Part shown: piece after piece, positions 8,116-15,092 of the stretch
How positions within the stretch are numbered: position 1 is the stretch's first letter
Layout of the letters: each line of letters begins with the position of its first letter
Source of the DNA: Candidatus Gerdarchaeota archaeon
GTDB lineage: Archaea; Asgardarchaeota; Heimdallarchaeia; JABLTI01
Length of the DNA stretch: 15,383 nt
Direction of reading: 5' to 3'
Assembly: GCA_016840905.1 (NCBI GenBank)
Contig: JAEORM010000250.1
Span: forward strand, 1 to 15,383
Program-made: the position numbers and the translations under genes
Notes under the pieces: generated by a model
What the model was told of the DNA's origin: nothing
The model's database searches: none
The model's input: only the letters and a program-made list of their open reading frames with translations

Positions 8116-9504
8116 TCACTGAAGTAAATCCTTGAGAAATACGTTTCGTTTTAATGCCAGACTCCAGCTCTTATTAAATTTATTTTCGTCTTTTATTGTT
8201 GATCGAAGAGCTTTCAATTTAATCTTTGCTTCATCTCTTTCTAATAGTGCTAAATTATTTATTTTCATAGCATAAGTTACAAGGTTTTCTAATTCAATGC
8301 CTATAAAAGCAAAAGCAACCACTGGAGAATTCTTTTTAACTTGCTCATAGATTTTGAACAAATAATTACTTGAATAAGGTCCTTGAACCTTTTTTTCTAA
8401 TAAATTCACAACAGTAACCTTTTCATTGATAGCATTATTTCTAAGTAATTCTTCATACATACCTTTTGACATACTCGTTATGTTTAAACCAATCTCATCC
8501 TCACCAGTTAACCATTCAACAATTTCTGTAGATATATGTTGGGTAAATATTAGAAGGGTATTAGATAGTAATTTAGTTGAAGGTTTATCTCCAACTAAAA
8601 CAACAGGTTCACCAATTGCTAATGGATAGATTATTTTCTCAATATTCTTTACATTTTTATCAAGAAAATTTAATGAGAAATATTCTGGGTCAAATGATTT
8701 TTCTTTAAGTTTTGTATCATAAATTTTCATCAATAATGAAATAATTTCAGATAAAGTGATTTCATTTTTCTCTTTTACATATGATTCGATTTGTCGCTCT
8801 AAAAGAGGAAACAATCGAAAGAGAGTTTTACTATTTTCTTCAGGTACCTTCATCACACCAATTTGTGATATTTCATCTTGATAATTTACTAGTAGATAAT
8901 AAGCATATTTTTTTTCAAAACAAGGAATGAGTATGGAAAAAATATTATGAGGTACATTATAATCACGTAATTTTAATCCTCTATCAACAAATCCTGCTAG
9001 TTCTGTAATACAATCATCGCAATTTTTTGCGGACACTAAATCATAAGATTCTTCTGTATGTTTTATTGTGAATTCACAAATCTCCAGATTAAGAAATGGT
9101 TGTTCCAAACCTAAACTATCTTTCATGAAAGCACTTGAAACAATTTCTTCTAAAATAAGCTCTCCTTCACCAAAGGTTAGATTATCTTCATTTCTTGAAG
9201 CTAGTAATTCTCTTGTTTTATGTTGTATGATAGAAAGAATTTTTTCCTTCAAATCTAATTCACAAGAAGTAGCTATTTCAATAACAACAAAGATATCTGA
9301 TATTTCTATAAAATAGGTTGTTCGATCATGGTAATTTATTGATTGGATTTCATCATTTTCAATTGTTTTGGAAAATTCCAAGATTGCACTAATGAGACCA
9401 CTAGCTAAAAGTTGTTGCTTAATATCCATACTTTTCGGTCTAGTAGCAATTAATTTTCCTGATTTTCCTATCAATGATGCTTTTAAAATTGGCAAATATA
9501 CCAC
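8116..9504 (-). CDS. Uncharacterised 462-residue protein with longin-like N-terminal region
   Basis: I do not recognise a named family. Residues 5-95 read LKASLIGKSGKLIATRP, SGLISAILEFSKTI, IQSINYHDRTTYFIEISDIFVVIE. This strand-strand-helix-strand pattern, with GK in the first hairpin and a helix before the later strands, is typical of longin or roadblock-type domains found near small GTPases. A CDDC pair sits at residues 162-165. Residues 292-330 (IYPLAIGEPVVLVGDKPS..LSNTLLIF) form a second alpha/beta module recalling the GxPVxxVG strand of DENN-type proteins, but this is weak. There is no signal peptide or membrane span. The start is GTG 9504 in a TATA-spaced position; TTG 9495, eight bases after AGGTG, is an alternative that removes three residues. 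The gene lies downstream of the threonine-synthase-like gene on the same strand, 102 bases away. Confidence 0.78.
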   Translation of the reverse strand: MVYLPILKASLIGKSGKLIATRPKSMDIKQQLLASGLISAILEFSKTIENDEIQSINYHDRTTYFIEISDIFVVIEIATSCELDLKEKILSIIQHKTRELLASRNEDNLTFGEGELILEEIVSSAFMKDSLGLEQPFLNLEICEFTIKHTEESYDLVSAKNCDDCITELAGFVDRGLKLRDYNVPHNIFSILIPCFEKKYAYYLLVNYQDEISQIGVMKVPEENSKTLFRLFPLLERQIESYVKEKNEITLSEIISLLMKIYDTKLKEKSFDPEYFSLNFLDKNVKNIEKIIYPLAIGEPVVLVGDKPSTKLLSNTLLIFTQHISTEIVEWLTGEDEIGLNITSMSKGMYEELLRNNAINEKVTVVNLLEKKVQGPYSSNYLFKIYEQVKKNSPVVAFAFIGIELENLVTYAMKINNLALLERDEAKIKLKALRSTIKDENKFNKSWSLALKRNVFLKDLLQ

Positions 9505-9524
9505 ACCTATGAATCATCTATTTA

Positions 9525-9536
9525 CTTTAAAATACT
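9525..9536 (-). promoter_or_regulatory. TATA-like element for the longin-like gene
   Basis: AGTATTTTAAAG on the minus strand is centred about 26 bases before GTG 9504. It fits an archaeal core promoter with a very short leader. The local sequence is AT-rich, so this is tentative. Confidence 0.35.
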
Positions 9537-9606
9537 TTTAGTTTTATGTTGTAACATTTTTTTTAATAAAATCTTCTACCGGAAAAACATATTGCTAAAT
9601 TAGTAA

Positions 9607-11055
9607 TTATGACAATAGTTGTTCCAAATCTTTCATGGTTTCTATCAATTTATTACCCTTATCAGTTAGAACATATTTCTTTTGGCGATCAGAAGTATCT
9701 ATCTCAGTAATTAGTTCTTTAGCTAAAAGTTCTTTTAGATGTTGATAGACTGCTTGTAGTGAAATTGTTTGGTCAAGTGCTTTCCATATACTATAACCAA
9801 AATTAGCTTCATCCGCACTAATTATTCTTAGAATTTCAATCTTTGTTCCCATGCTTCTAAAAGATTCTACTTTTTTTGTTCTAGTAGTGCTTCTATGAAA
9901 GACTCCTGATGTCTTCAATCCACTGGCTGTTATTAGAGCTAAAACAACATCATCTTTTTTCAAATATCCAGAATCGTATAATTTTTCGATTGCTGCTATA
10001 ACAGTTGCACTGCTCAATTCAGCAAAAATCCCTTCTTTAGTACCCAGTAATTTACTTGCAGTTATCATTTCTTTTTCTGATACAGAGAGAGCTAAACCAT
10101 TACTTTCTTTTATACTTTCTATAGCTCGTTCTCCAAATGTTGGTTTTTTCACATTAATTGCTTCAGCTAAAGAATTTTTAGAAGTTATTTTCTTAGTAGT
10201 TTTTTCATTAGCAATACCAGAATCAAATGATTTAGAGATTTGATCAAATCCTTCTATTTGTACACCAATAATTTTAGGTAATTTTGCTGTATCGGGAATT
10301 AGATTGAATCTTTTTGCTTGCTTAAAACCTTTCCAAAGAGAATAAAGTAAACTACCACTCCCCATTGGTACAACTAAATAGTTAATTTCATTAAAATGCT
10401 CGTTCTCTGTTAGTTGTTCAACCAATTCAAAAGCTATGGTTTTTGTTCCTTCGATCGATAGAATATTAAATTCTGGTGTTGCCTGGTATCTCCCTTTTTC
10501 AATCATCTTTTTAGCCAATTCAAGGCTATCATCAATGGTATCACCAAAATCAACTACTTCCGCTCCAACAGCAAGCATTTGGGTTCTCTTCTCAGTGGAG
10601 GTACTTTTAGGGACAACGCAAAAACATTTCATTTGAGCTGCTGCACAATAAGCACCTAATGATGCCCCAAGATTGCCATCTGATGCACAAACCAATGCAT
10701 CTAAATTACGACTTAAAGCATCAGAAACCATCAAAGGTGAAATTCGATCCAGATAAGAACCGGTGGGATTTTTCCCTTCAAACTTTAATAATAGTTTTAA
10801 TTTCCCTTTGAAGAGCTGACTTGCTTCTCTTATTGGCGTGTTTCCTTCACTTAAGGTAATTGTTTTGGCGAAATTTGGCAAGAAATTCTTATAGCGCCAA
10901 ATTCCTCTTTCCTCAGTTATAATACCAGCTTTTTCTCCCTCTTCTTTTTCATATTGAAAATCAACTGCATTAGCACTACACTGAGGACATGTCAATGAGC
11001 GTTGTAATGAAAATAATTCTGCTTGACAATTTAAACAGCTGATTTTCTCTTTCAC
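9607..11055 (-). CDS. Threonine-synthase-like PLP-fold protein lacking the PLP lysine, fused to a C-terminal winged helix
   Basis: An N-terminal zinc ribbon (C7xxC10, C23xxC26) and a fold-type II PLP-enzyme core resemble long archaeal threonine synthases (SEGNTPI, GKNPTGSY, SDGNLGASLGAY with N128, PMGSGSLLYS, ASGLKTSG). In true threonine synthases the motif GSFKDR carries the lysine that forms the Schiff base with PLP. Here it reads GSYLDR, with L102 (codon CTG), so normal PLP catalysis is unlikely. Residues 402-482 form a PadR/MarR-like winged helix (YSIWKALDQTISLQAVYQHLKELL, then the wing DTSDRQKKYVLTDKG). The combination suggests a transcription regulator using a dead enzyme as sensor. It is divergent from pdxS with a palindrome between them, so regulation of PLP synthesis is the inferred job. 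The start is GTG with GAGG eight bases upstream. I do not call it thrC because of the missing lysine. Confidence 0.88.
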   Translation of the reverse strand: MKEKISCLNCQAELFSLQRSLTCPQCSANAVDFQYEKEEGEKAGIITEERGIWRYKNFLPNFAKTITLSEGNTPIREASQLFKGKLKLLLKFEGKNPTGSYLDRISPLMVSDALSRNLDALVCASDGNLGASLGAYCAAAQMKCFCVVPKSTSTEKRTQMLAVGAEVVDFGDTIDDSLELAKKMIEKGRYQATPEFNILSIEGTKTIAFELVEQLTENEHFNEINYLVVPMGSGSLLYSLWKGFKQAKRFNLIPDTAKLPKIIGVQIEGFDQISKSFDSGIANEKTTKKITSKNSLAEAINVKKPTFGERAIESIKESNGLALSVSEKEMITASKLLGTKEGIFAELSSATVIAAIEKLYDSGYLKKDDVVLALITASGLKTSGVFHRSTTRTKKVESFRSMGTKIEILRIISADEANFGYSIWKALDQTISLQAVYQHLKELLAKELITEIDTSDRQKKYVLTDKGNKLIETMKDLEQLLS

Positions 11056-11075
11056 TATTAAACCTCATTTTTTCA

Positions 11076-11085
11076 GTTTATAATT
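11076..11085 (-). promoter_or_regulatory. TATA-like element for the threonine-synthase-like regulator gene
   Basis: AATTATAAAC on the minus strand lies about 25 bases before GTG 11055. The ribosome binding site GAGGT falls between them, so the transcript start may instead come from the TTTATAAA-like box near 11118-11125, which could serve either direction. The assignment is tentative. Confidence 0.3.
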
Positions 11086-11112
11086 AAATTACTCATTATT
11101 CCATATTTCGCA

Positions 11113-11129
11113 TAAGTTTTATAAACTTA
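11113..11129. promoter_or_regulatory. Inverted repeat TAAGTTT-TAT-AAACTTA in the pdx divergent promoter
   Basis: Seven-base arms flank a 3-base centre, and the site contains a TTTATAAA-like TATA box at about 11118-11125. If that box serves pdxS, transcription would begin near 11147-11150, inside the larger palindrome. It may be a core promoter element, a second operator, or both. Confidence 0.4.
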
Positions 11130-11142
11130 ATGTTACAACTTT

Positions 11143-11168
11143 AATATACAAGTTATAACTTGTATATT
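11143..11168. promoter_or_regulatory. Perfect 26-bp palindrome upstream of pdxS, candidate operator
   Basis: The half-site AATATACAAGTTA is followed immediately by its exact reverse complement, giving 26 bp with no mismatch and no spacer. It ends four bases before the pdxS ribosome binding site (GGAGG at 11173-11177). Dyad symmetry of this size suits a dimeric winged-helix regulator, and the divergent gene encodes a winged-helix protein. In this position it would overlap the pdxS transcription start or leader, which favours repression. An RNA hairpin hiding the ribosome binding site is the alternative. Confidence 0.7.
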
Positions 11169-11172
11169 CCAA

Positions 11173-11177
11173 GGAGG
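11173..11177 (+). promoter_or_regulatory. pdxS ribosome binding site
   Basis: GGAGG lies four bases before TTG 11182 and ten bases before TTG 11188. The spacing makes the second TTG at least as likely a start, which would remove two residues (M-T). Confidence 0.6.
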
Positions 11178-11181
11178 AATT

Positions 11182-12162
11182 TTGACATTGAAAGAAATCT
11201 TTCCTGAAAGGCCCTATATGAAAGCTGGCGAAAGAACACGAATATCTTCATCGAATGTCGAATTAATTCGAGCGACTAATCGTGTTAAAAGAGGTTTCGC
11301 CCGTATGACTAAAGGTGGGGTTATAATGGATGTCACAACAGTTGAACAAGCACATATAGCTGAAGATGCTGGTGCTGTTGCTGTTATGGTTCTTGACAAG
11401 CTACCTATAGATGTTCGACGAGCTGGTGGTGTTGCAAGACCTGCCTCTATTCCAATTATAACTGATATTCTTGATGCAATAACTATTCCAGTGATGGCTA
11501 AATGTCGAATTGGTCACACTTATGAAGCTTTAGTATTACAAGAGACTGGTGCTGATTGTATTGATGAATCAGAAGTATTAACTCCTGCTGATGAATGGCG
11601 TCATATCTGGAAGTGGGATTTTGTTACTCCTTTTGTTTGTGGTGCTCTTGATTTAGGGAGTGCTCTACGACGTATTGAGGAAGGAGCAGCTATGATTAGA
11701 ACAAAAGGTGAACCTGGTACAGGTAATGTTGCTGAAGCAATTCGTCATATGAGATTGGTCAATGATGAACTTGCTAACCTCAAAGGTTTATTAGATGTAG
11801 GTAATCACCAACAACTCATGGCAAAAGCTCGTGAGATGAAAGTATCCTATGATATTGTTCTTGAAGTAGCTACACTAGGTCGTTTACCAGTAGTTAATTT
11901 TGCTGCAGGTGGTATAAGCACTCCAGCGGATGCTGCAGAAATGATGATGTTAGGTGCAGATGGGATTTTTGTTGGTTCAGGTATCTTCAAGAGTGAAGAT
12001 CCATTACAAAGAGCTTCTGCAACGGTTCTCGCTACTTCTTATTGGAATAAACCAGAGGTTGTTTACGAAGCGCAAGAGATGGTTAATGAAGAAAAAGCCA
12101 TGCTTGGTTTAACTGGTACTGAAATGAAATTTAGTATGCAAGAACGTGGAGCTGATTCATAA
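11182..12162 (+). CDS. pdxS: Pyridoxal 5'-phosphate synthase, synthase subunit PdxS (SNZ family)
   Basis: PdxS makes PLP from ribose 5-phosphate, glyceraldehyde 3-phosphate and ammonia supplied by PdxT, in the DXP-independent B6 pathway, as a cytosolic dodecamer. The 326-residue TIM barrel keeps GGVIMDV (D50), [10 protein letters not shown] with the first catalytic lysine K107, [22 protein letters not shown] with the second lysine K175, and [19 protein letters not shown]50, K107 and K175 correspond to D24, K81 and K149 of the Bacillus enzyme. The N-terminus is about 26 residues longer than in Bacillus. The start is TTG (11182 or 11188) after GGAGG. The stop codon overlaps the pdxT start by one base, so both are co-transcribed. 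The 26-bp palindrome just upstream suggests repression or attenuation. Confidence 0.97.
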   Translation: MTLKEIFPERPYMKAGERTRISSSNVELIRATNRVKRGFARMTKGGVIMDVTTVEQAHIAEDAGAVAVMVLDKLPIDVRRAGGVARPASIPIITDILDAITIPVMAKCRIGHTYEALVLQETGADCIDESEVLTPADEWRHIWKWDFVTPFVCGALDLGSALRRIEEGAAMIRTKGEPGTGNVAEAIRHMRLVNDELANLKGLLDVGNHQQLMAKAREMKVSYDIVLEVATLGRLPVVNFAAGGISTPADAAEMMMLGADGIFVGSGIFKSEDPLQRASATVLATSYWNKPEVVYEAQEMVNEEKAMLGLTGTEMKFSMQERGADS

Positions 12163-12794
12163 TGTCTGTTAATAAAGAAATACAAATTGGTATTCTAGCT
12201 GTTCAGGGTGATGTTCTCGAGCATGTTTTAATGATGAATGAAGTGCTTGAAAATAATAAAATCAAATCAAAAACGATTTTAGTAAAAACTCCTGAACAAA
12301 TAGACGAACTAGATGGTTTGATCATTCCTGGCGGTGAAAGTACAGTCATGAGCCGTCTTGTAACTGAGAAACGATTTGGTGATGTTTTAGTTAAGAAAAT
12401 CCAAGAAAAAGTAAAGAAAGGTATGGCTATTTTTGGTACCTGTGCTGGAGCAATTATGCTTTCGAAAAAATCCACTGACCATGTTGTTGAAGGTTTTTCA
12501 CAAGCTCTATTGGAATTAATGGATATAGATGTAATTCGAAATAAATATGGACGCCAAATGGAATCCTTTGAACGACCATTAACTATAGAAGCACTTGGTA
12601 AGAAAGAATTTCCAGCTGTTTTCATTCGTGCACCCGTTATTCGTTCAGCAGGTAAATCAGTTGAAATCCTTGCTAGAGATGATAGCGAAATCTACGTTGC
12701 AAAACAAGGAAAATTATTGGCTGTTACTTTTCATCCAGAATTAACTAATGATACACGTATGCATGAATATTTCTTAAAAATAATTAAAAGTTAA
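12162..12794 (+). CDS. pdxT: Pyridoxal 5'-phosphate synthase, glutaminase subunit PdxT (SNO family)
   Basis: PdxT hydrolyses glutamine and channels the ammonia to PdxS. The 210-residue class I glutamine amidotransferase shows LAVQGDVLEH near the N-terminus, the PGGEST motif (residues 56-61), the nucleophile loop FGTCAGAIML with C94, and the FHPELT motif with H191 and E193 completing the triad. The FIRAPVI segment that contacts the substrate is also present. Length is near the family norm. ATG overlaps the pdxS stop (TAATG), with GGAG ten bases upstream inside pdxS, indicating translational coupling. A hairpin terminator follows directly. Confidence 0.97.
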   Translation: MSVNKEIQIGILAVQGDVLEHVLMMNEVLENNKIKSKTILVKTPEQIDELDGLIIPGGESTVMSRLVTEKRFGDVLVKKIQEKVKKGMAIFGTCAGAIMLSKKSTDHVVEGFSQALLELMDIDVIRNKYGRQMESFERPLTIEALGKKEFPAVFIRAPVIRSAGKSVEILARDDSEIYVAKQGKLLAVTFHPELTNDTRMHEYFLKIIKS

Positions 12795-12806
12795 ATTGAT
12801 TGGTAT

Positions 12807-12839
12807 AAGGCGTTTATTCTAACGCCTTTTCTTCTTTTC
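12807..12839 (+). terminator. Hairpin terminator after pdxST, overlapping the end of the convergent MFS gene
   Basis: AAGGCGTT and AACGCCTT form a perfect 8-bp stem with a 6-base loop, starting 12 bases after the pdxT stop. A T-rich tail (TTTTCTTCTTTT) follows on the plus strand. The stem includes the last codons and stop of the MFS gene on the other strand. No T-tract follows it in that direction, so it mainly serves pdxST. Confidence 0.7.
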
Positions 12840-14316
12840 CATAAGGGAATCTTTCGCCTTTTAGATATCGTTGATGATTATTTTTTATAAATAATAATAT
12901 GATAAATCCAAGAAAGAACGTACCTAATAAAGATATGATAGCTATTTGATAAGCTAATGTCTTTCCTAGAGGAAGGCTTGCTGATAAAATAAGAGAGAAT
13001 ATTAAAGGCCCAAAAGCTGCACTTGCTTTTCCAGAAATTTTCTTAATTCCCATATATTGACCTATTTTTTTAGGTGGAGCAAGTTCCAAAATATACTGTC
13101 GTGCTATTACCCAAATCGCCCCCATTCCAAACGATAAGACGATCGATGCAAAATAAGCCAATATTTTCAATTTATGTTCAATAATTCCAATTTCTGGATC
13201 AAAAGTTGTTTTATAAGTTACTCCAGCCAAAACAGCTAACACAATCCCTACTGCCCATGCAGAAGTGGTGATAATGATTCCAAATCTTGGTCCTCTTTTA
13301 TCAATGATCGGTCCCATAACATAGAGAAATCCTATACCAACAATTATCCCAATAAAAAGAACAATTCCTGATCTTGTTTCACCAAATCCAACCCCCTCTC
13401 GCAAATAATCCACTAGAATTGCAATACATGTCCCTACCGAATCATTAACTAGAAACCAACCCAATAAAAATAATAACATCCCTTTATTTTCAGTAAATAT
13501 CTCTTTGATTGTCCTACCAAGTTGGATAAAAGTGCTTTTTATTTGTCTGCTAATAGCTAATTTCTCTTTTGATTCATTATATTTCTCTTTTACCCATAAA
13601 AATGGTATTAATAATAGAAAATAGAATAATGCCGCAAAAAAGAACATCCAAAAAACAAAGTTAAGTTGAATATCTTCTGGTGCTACTATGTGATTAATTA
13701 CATCATCAGCTTTTGTTGCATTTCCAAAAATGATTGGTAAAATAAAAATCAATAGAATGGAGAATATTGTACCCACATACCCAAATGCTACCCCAAAAGC
13801 AGAAACCTTTGCTCGAGATTCTGTTGAACAAATATATGGTAACATTGATTCATAATAGAGATTTCCTGCTTGATAACATACATTTGCTACTAATAGGAAT
13901 GTTAATCCTAAAAGGAATCGCGATGATAAAGCGATAAGAGGTATTAGCAAAATAGTTGCACCACCGAAAATTAATACCGTAAGTTTTCTTTTACCCATAA
14001 TATCTGAATGTGCACCTAAAATTGGTAGTAAAATAGCTACAATAATGTTTGATATCATGAGAAATGTACTGATCATAATATGGGCTTGATCAAAGGAATA
14101 TCCTTGTTTCATACCCACTAATTCTCCCCATTGATACAATGTAATAGAAATGATAGCCATAGCAAACACCGTATCAGCTGCATCATAGAATGCCCAAAAT
14201 AGAACATTTTTCTTACTAGTAGTAATTTCTTCCTCAACTTTTGCTAGTTCGATAATTGTTGTGTTTGCTATATTTTTCTGCCCTGTTATACCATCTGGTT
14301 CAACCATATATGCCAC
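12814..14316 (-). CDS. MFS transporter, UMF1/Atg22-like family
   Basis: The 500-residue protein has about twelve hydrophobic segments and belongs with the UMF1 (Atg22-like) branch of the major facilitator superfamily. FWAFYDAADTVFAMAI corresponds to the family's FYDWANSAF start of helix 1. LGAHSDIMGKRK is the loop 2-3 motif. YYESMLPYI, FLLGWFLVNDSVGT and the late RQYILELAPPKKIGQYMGIKK segment also match. A soluble charged N-terminus of about 35 residues precedes helix 1. Fungal Atg22 exports amino acids from vacuoles, but the substrate here is unknown. B6 vitamer or amino-acid transport is only suggested by the pdx neighbour, which is convergent, not co-transcribed. The start is GTG 14316; ATG 14307, just after GGGTGG, is the better-supported alternative and removes three residues. 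Confidence 0.88.
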   Translation of the reverse strand: MAYMVEPDGITGQKNIANTTIIELAKVEEEITTSKKNVLFWAFYDAADTVFAMAIISITLYQWGELVGMKQGYSFDQAHIMISTFLMISNIIVAILLPILGAHSDIMGKRKLTVLIFGGATILLIPLIALSSRFLLGLTFLLVANVCYQAGNLYYESMLPYICSTESRAKVSAFGVAFGYVGTIFSILLIFILPIIFGNATKADDVINHIVAPEDIQLNFVFWMFFFAALFYFLLLIPFLWVKEKYNESKEKLAISRQIKSTFIQLGRTIKEIFTENKGMLLFLLGWFLVNDSVGTCIAILVDYLREGVGFGETRSGIVLFIGIIVGIGFLYVMGPIIDKRGPRFGIIITTSAWAVGIVLAVLAGVTYKTTFDPEIGIIEHKLKILAYFASIVLSFGMGAIWVIARQYILELAPPKKIGQYMGIKKISGKASAAFGPLIFSLILSASLPLGKTLAYQIAIISLLGTFFLGFIILLFIKNNHQRYLKGERFPYGKEEKALE

Positions 14317-14352
14317 CCAACTGCACTTTTAGATTTATTAATATTCATTAGT

Positions 14353-14364
14353 GATTATAAATAC
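14353..14364 (+). promoter_or_regulatory. TATA-like element in the MFS/GNAT divergent promoter
   Basis: ATTATAAATAC lies about 45 bases before the GNAT ATG, which would put the transcript start near 14385. The whole divergent gap is only 91 bases, so promoters for both genes overlap here. Tentative. Confidence 0.35.
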
Positions 14365-14407
14365 ATTATTCTTATAGGTAGATATTTGGAAATTGCAGTG
14401 AAATAAA

Positions 14408-15031
14408 ATGCCATCCTATCAAATAAAACAATGTTCAAGAAATGATATCCCTACTTTTTCAGCGATTATTTGTAAGACTTTTAATGATAAATACAGTTGC
14501 TTTTTCACGGGATTAACAGAACAAGAGTATATTGATCTTGTAACTGAATTAAACCTATTAACGTATGATAAATTTGGAAATACTAGCAAATATCTCCTAC
14601 AATACAATAATGAAAATGTTGCTGCATTAGAAATTTATGCTGAACGTCGAAAGAACATTCCATTAGGTGCTTCACTAAAAATTCTTGGTAAAAAATATCA
14701 TTTTCTCAAAGGATTAAAAACCAGTCTAATGCTTATGGGTTTTGGTCCACCTTATTTTCTACCAAAAAATACACTCTTTATTGATAAGATAGGTGTTTTA
14801 AAGGAACATCAAAGAAAAGGATATGGAAAAATATTACTTGATTTTGCTTTTAATTTAGCTAATGAAGAGCATAAACAAAATGTTCAACTAGATGTAATAG
14901 CGAAAAATTTCAAGGCTATCAATTTATATCAGAAACTAGGATTTAAAATAATTGCAACCTCTAGTGTACCATTAAGTGAACTCTTCATGGGTATTTCAAA
15001 ACATCATCGAATGCAGAAAGATTTGATATAA
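14408..15031 (+). CDS. GNAT family N-acetyltransferase
   Basis: The 207-residue protein has the GNAT acetyl-CoA fold in its C-terminal half. Strand 4 and motif A read FIDKIGVLKEHQRKGYGKILLDFA, with the pyrophosphate-binding Q135-R-K-G-Y-G140. Motif B reads LDVIAKNFKAINLYQKLGF, with N167 and Y174 in the usual positions. The first 120 residues are less conserved and probably shape the acceptor site; the acceptor is unknown. No signal or membrane segment is present. ATG 14408 has only a weak ribosome binding site (CAGTGA). It is divergent from the MFS gene and ends in a T-run. Confidence 0.88.
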   Translation: MPSYQIKQCSRNDIPTFSAIICKTFNDKYSCFFTGLTEQEYIDLVTELNLLTYDKFGNTSKYLLQYNNENVAALEIYAERRKNIPLGASLKILGKKYHFLKGLKTSLMLMGFGPPYFLPKNTLFIDKIGVLKEHQRKGYGKILLDFAFNLANEEHKQNVQLDVIAKNFKAINLYQKLGFKIIATSSVPLSELFMGISKHHRMQKDLI

Positions 15032-15037
15032 AATTAG

Positions 15038-15046
15038 TTTTTTTTT
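15038..15046 (+). terminator. T-run terminator after the GNAT gene
   Basis: Nine consecutive T begin six bases after the TAA stop, with no stem. This suits archaeal termination and separates the gene from sfsA. Confidence 0.55.
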
Positions 15047-15058
15047 GGTTACTTTCAA

Positions 15059-15069
15059 AAAATATTTAC
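15059..15069 (+). promoter_or_regulatory. TATA-like element for the sfsA-family gene
   Basis: AAAATATTTAC is centred about 28 bases before ATG 15093. No Shine-Dalgarno is present in the pyrimidine-rich gap between them, which suggests a leaderless mRNA. Confidence 0.4.
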
Positions 15070-15092
15070 AGCTAATTTTTCTTTTTTAATCT

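Noticed and set aside
9607..11055. Plain threonine synthase (thrC)
   Set aside because: The PLP-binding lysine is replaced by Leu, and there is a C-terminal winged helix; calling it a functional synthase would mislead.
12203..12625. 140-residue open frame on the minus strand
   Set aside because: It lies wholly antisense to pdxT, which is an unmistakable conserved gene; the translation shows no domain and is Ser/Thr-rich as expected for a shadow frame.
12814..14316. The MFS gene as part of a B6 transport operon with pdxST
   Set aside because: It is convergent with pdxT and separated by a terminator, so co-transcription is excluded; a functional link is speculative.
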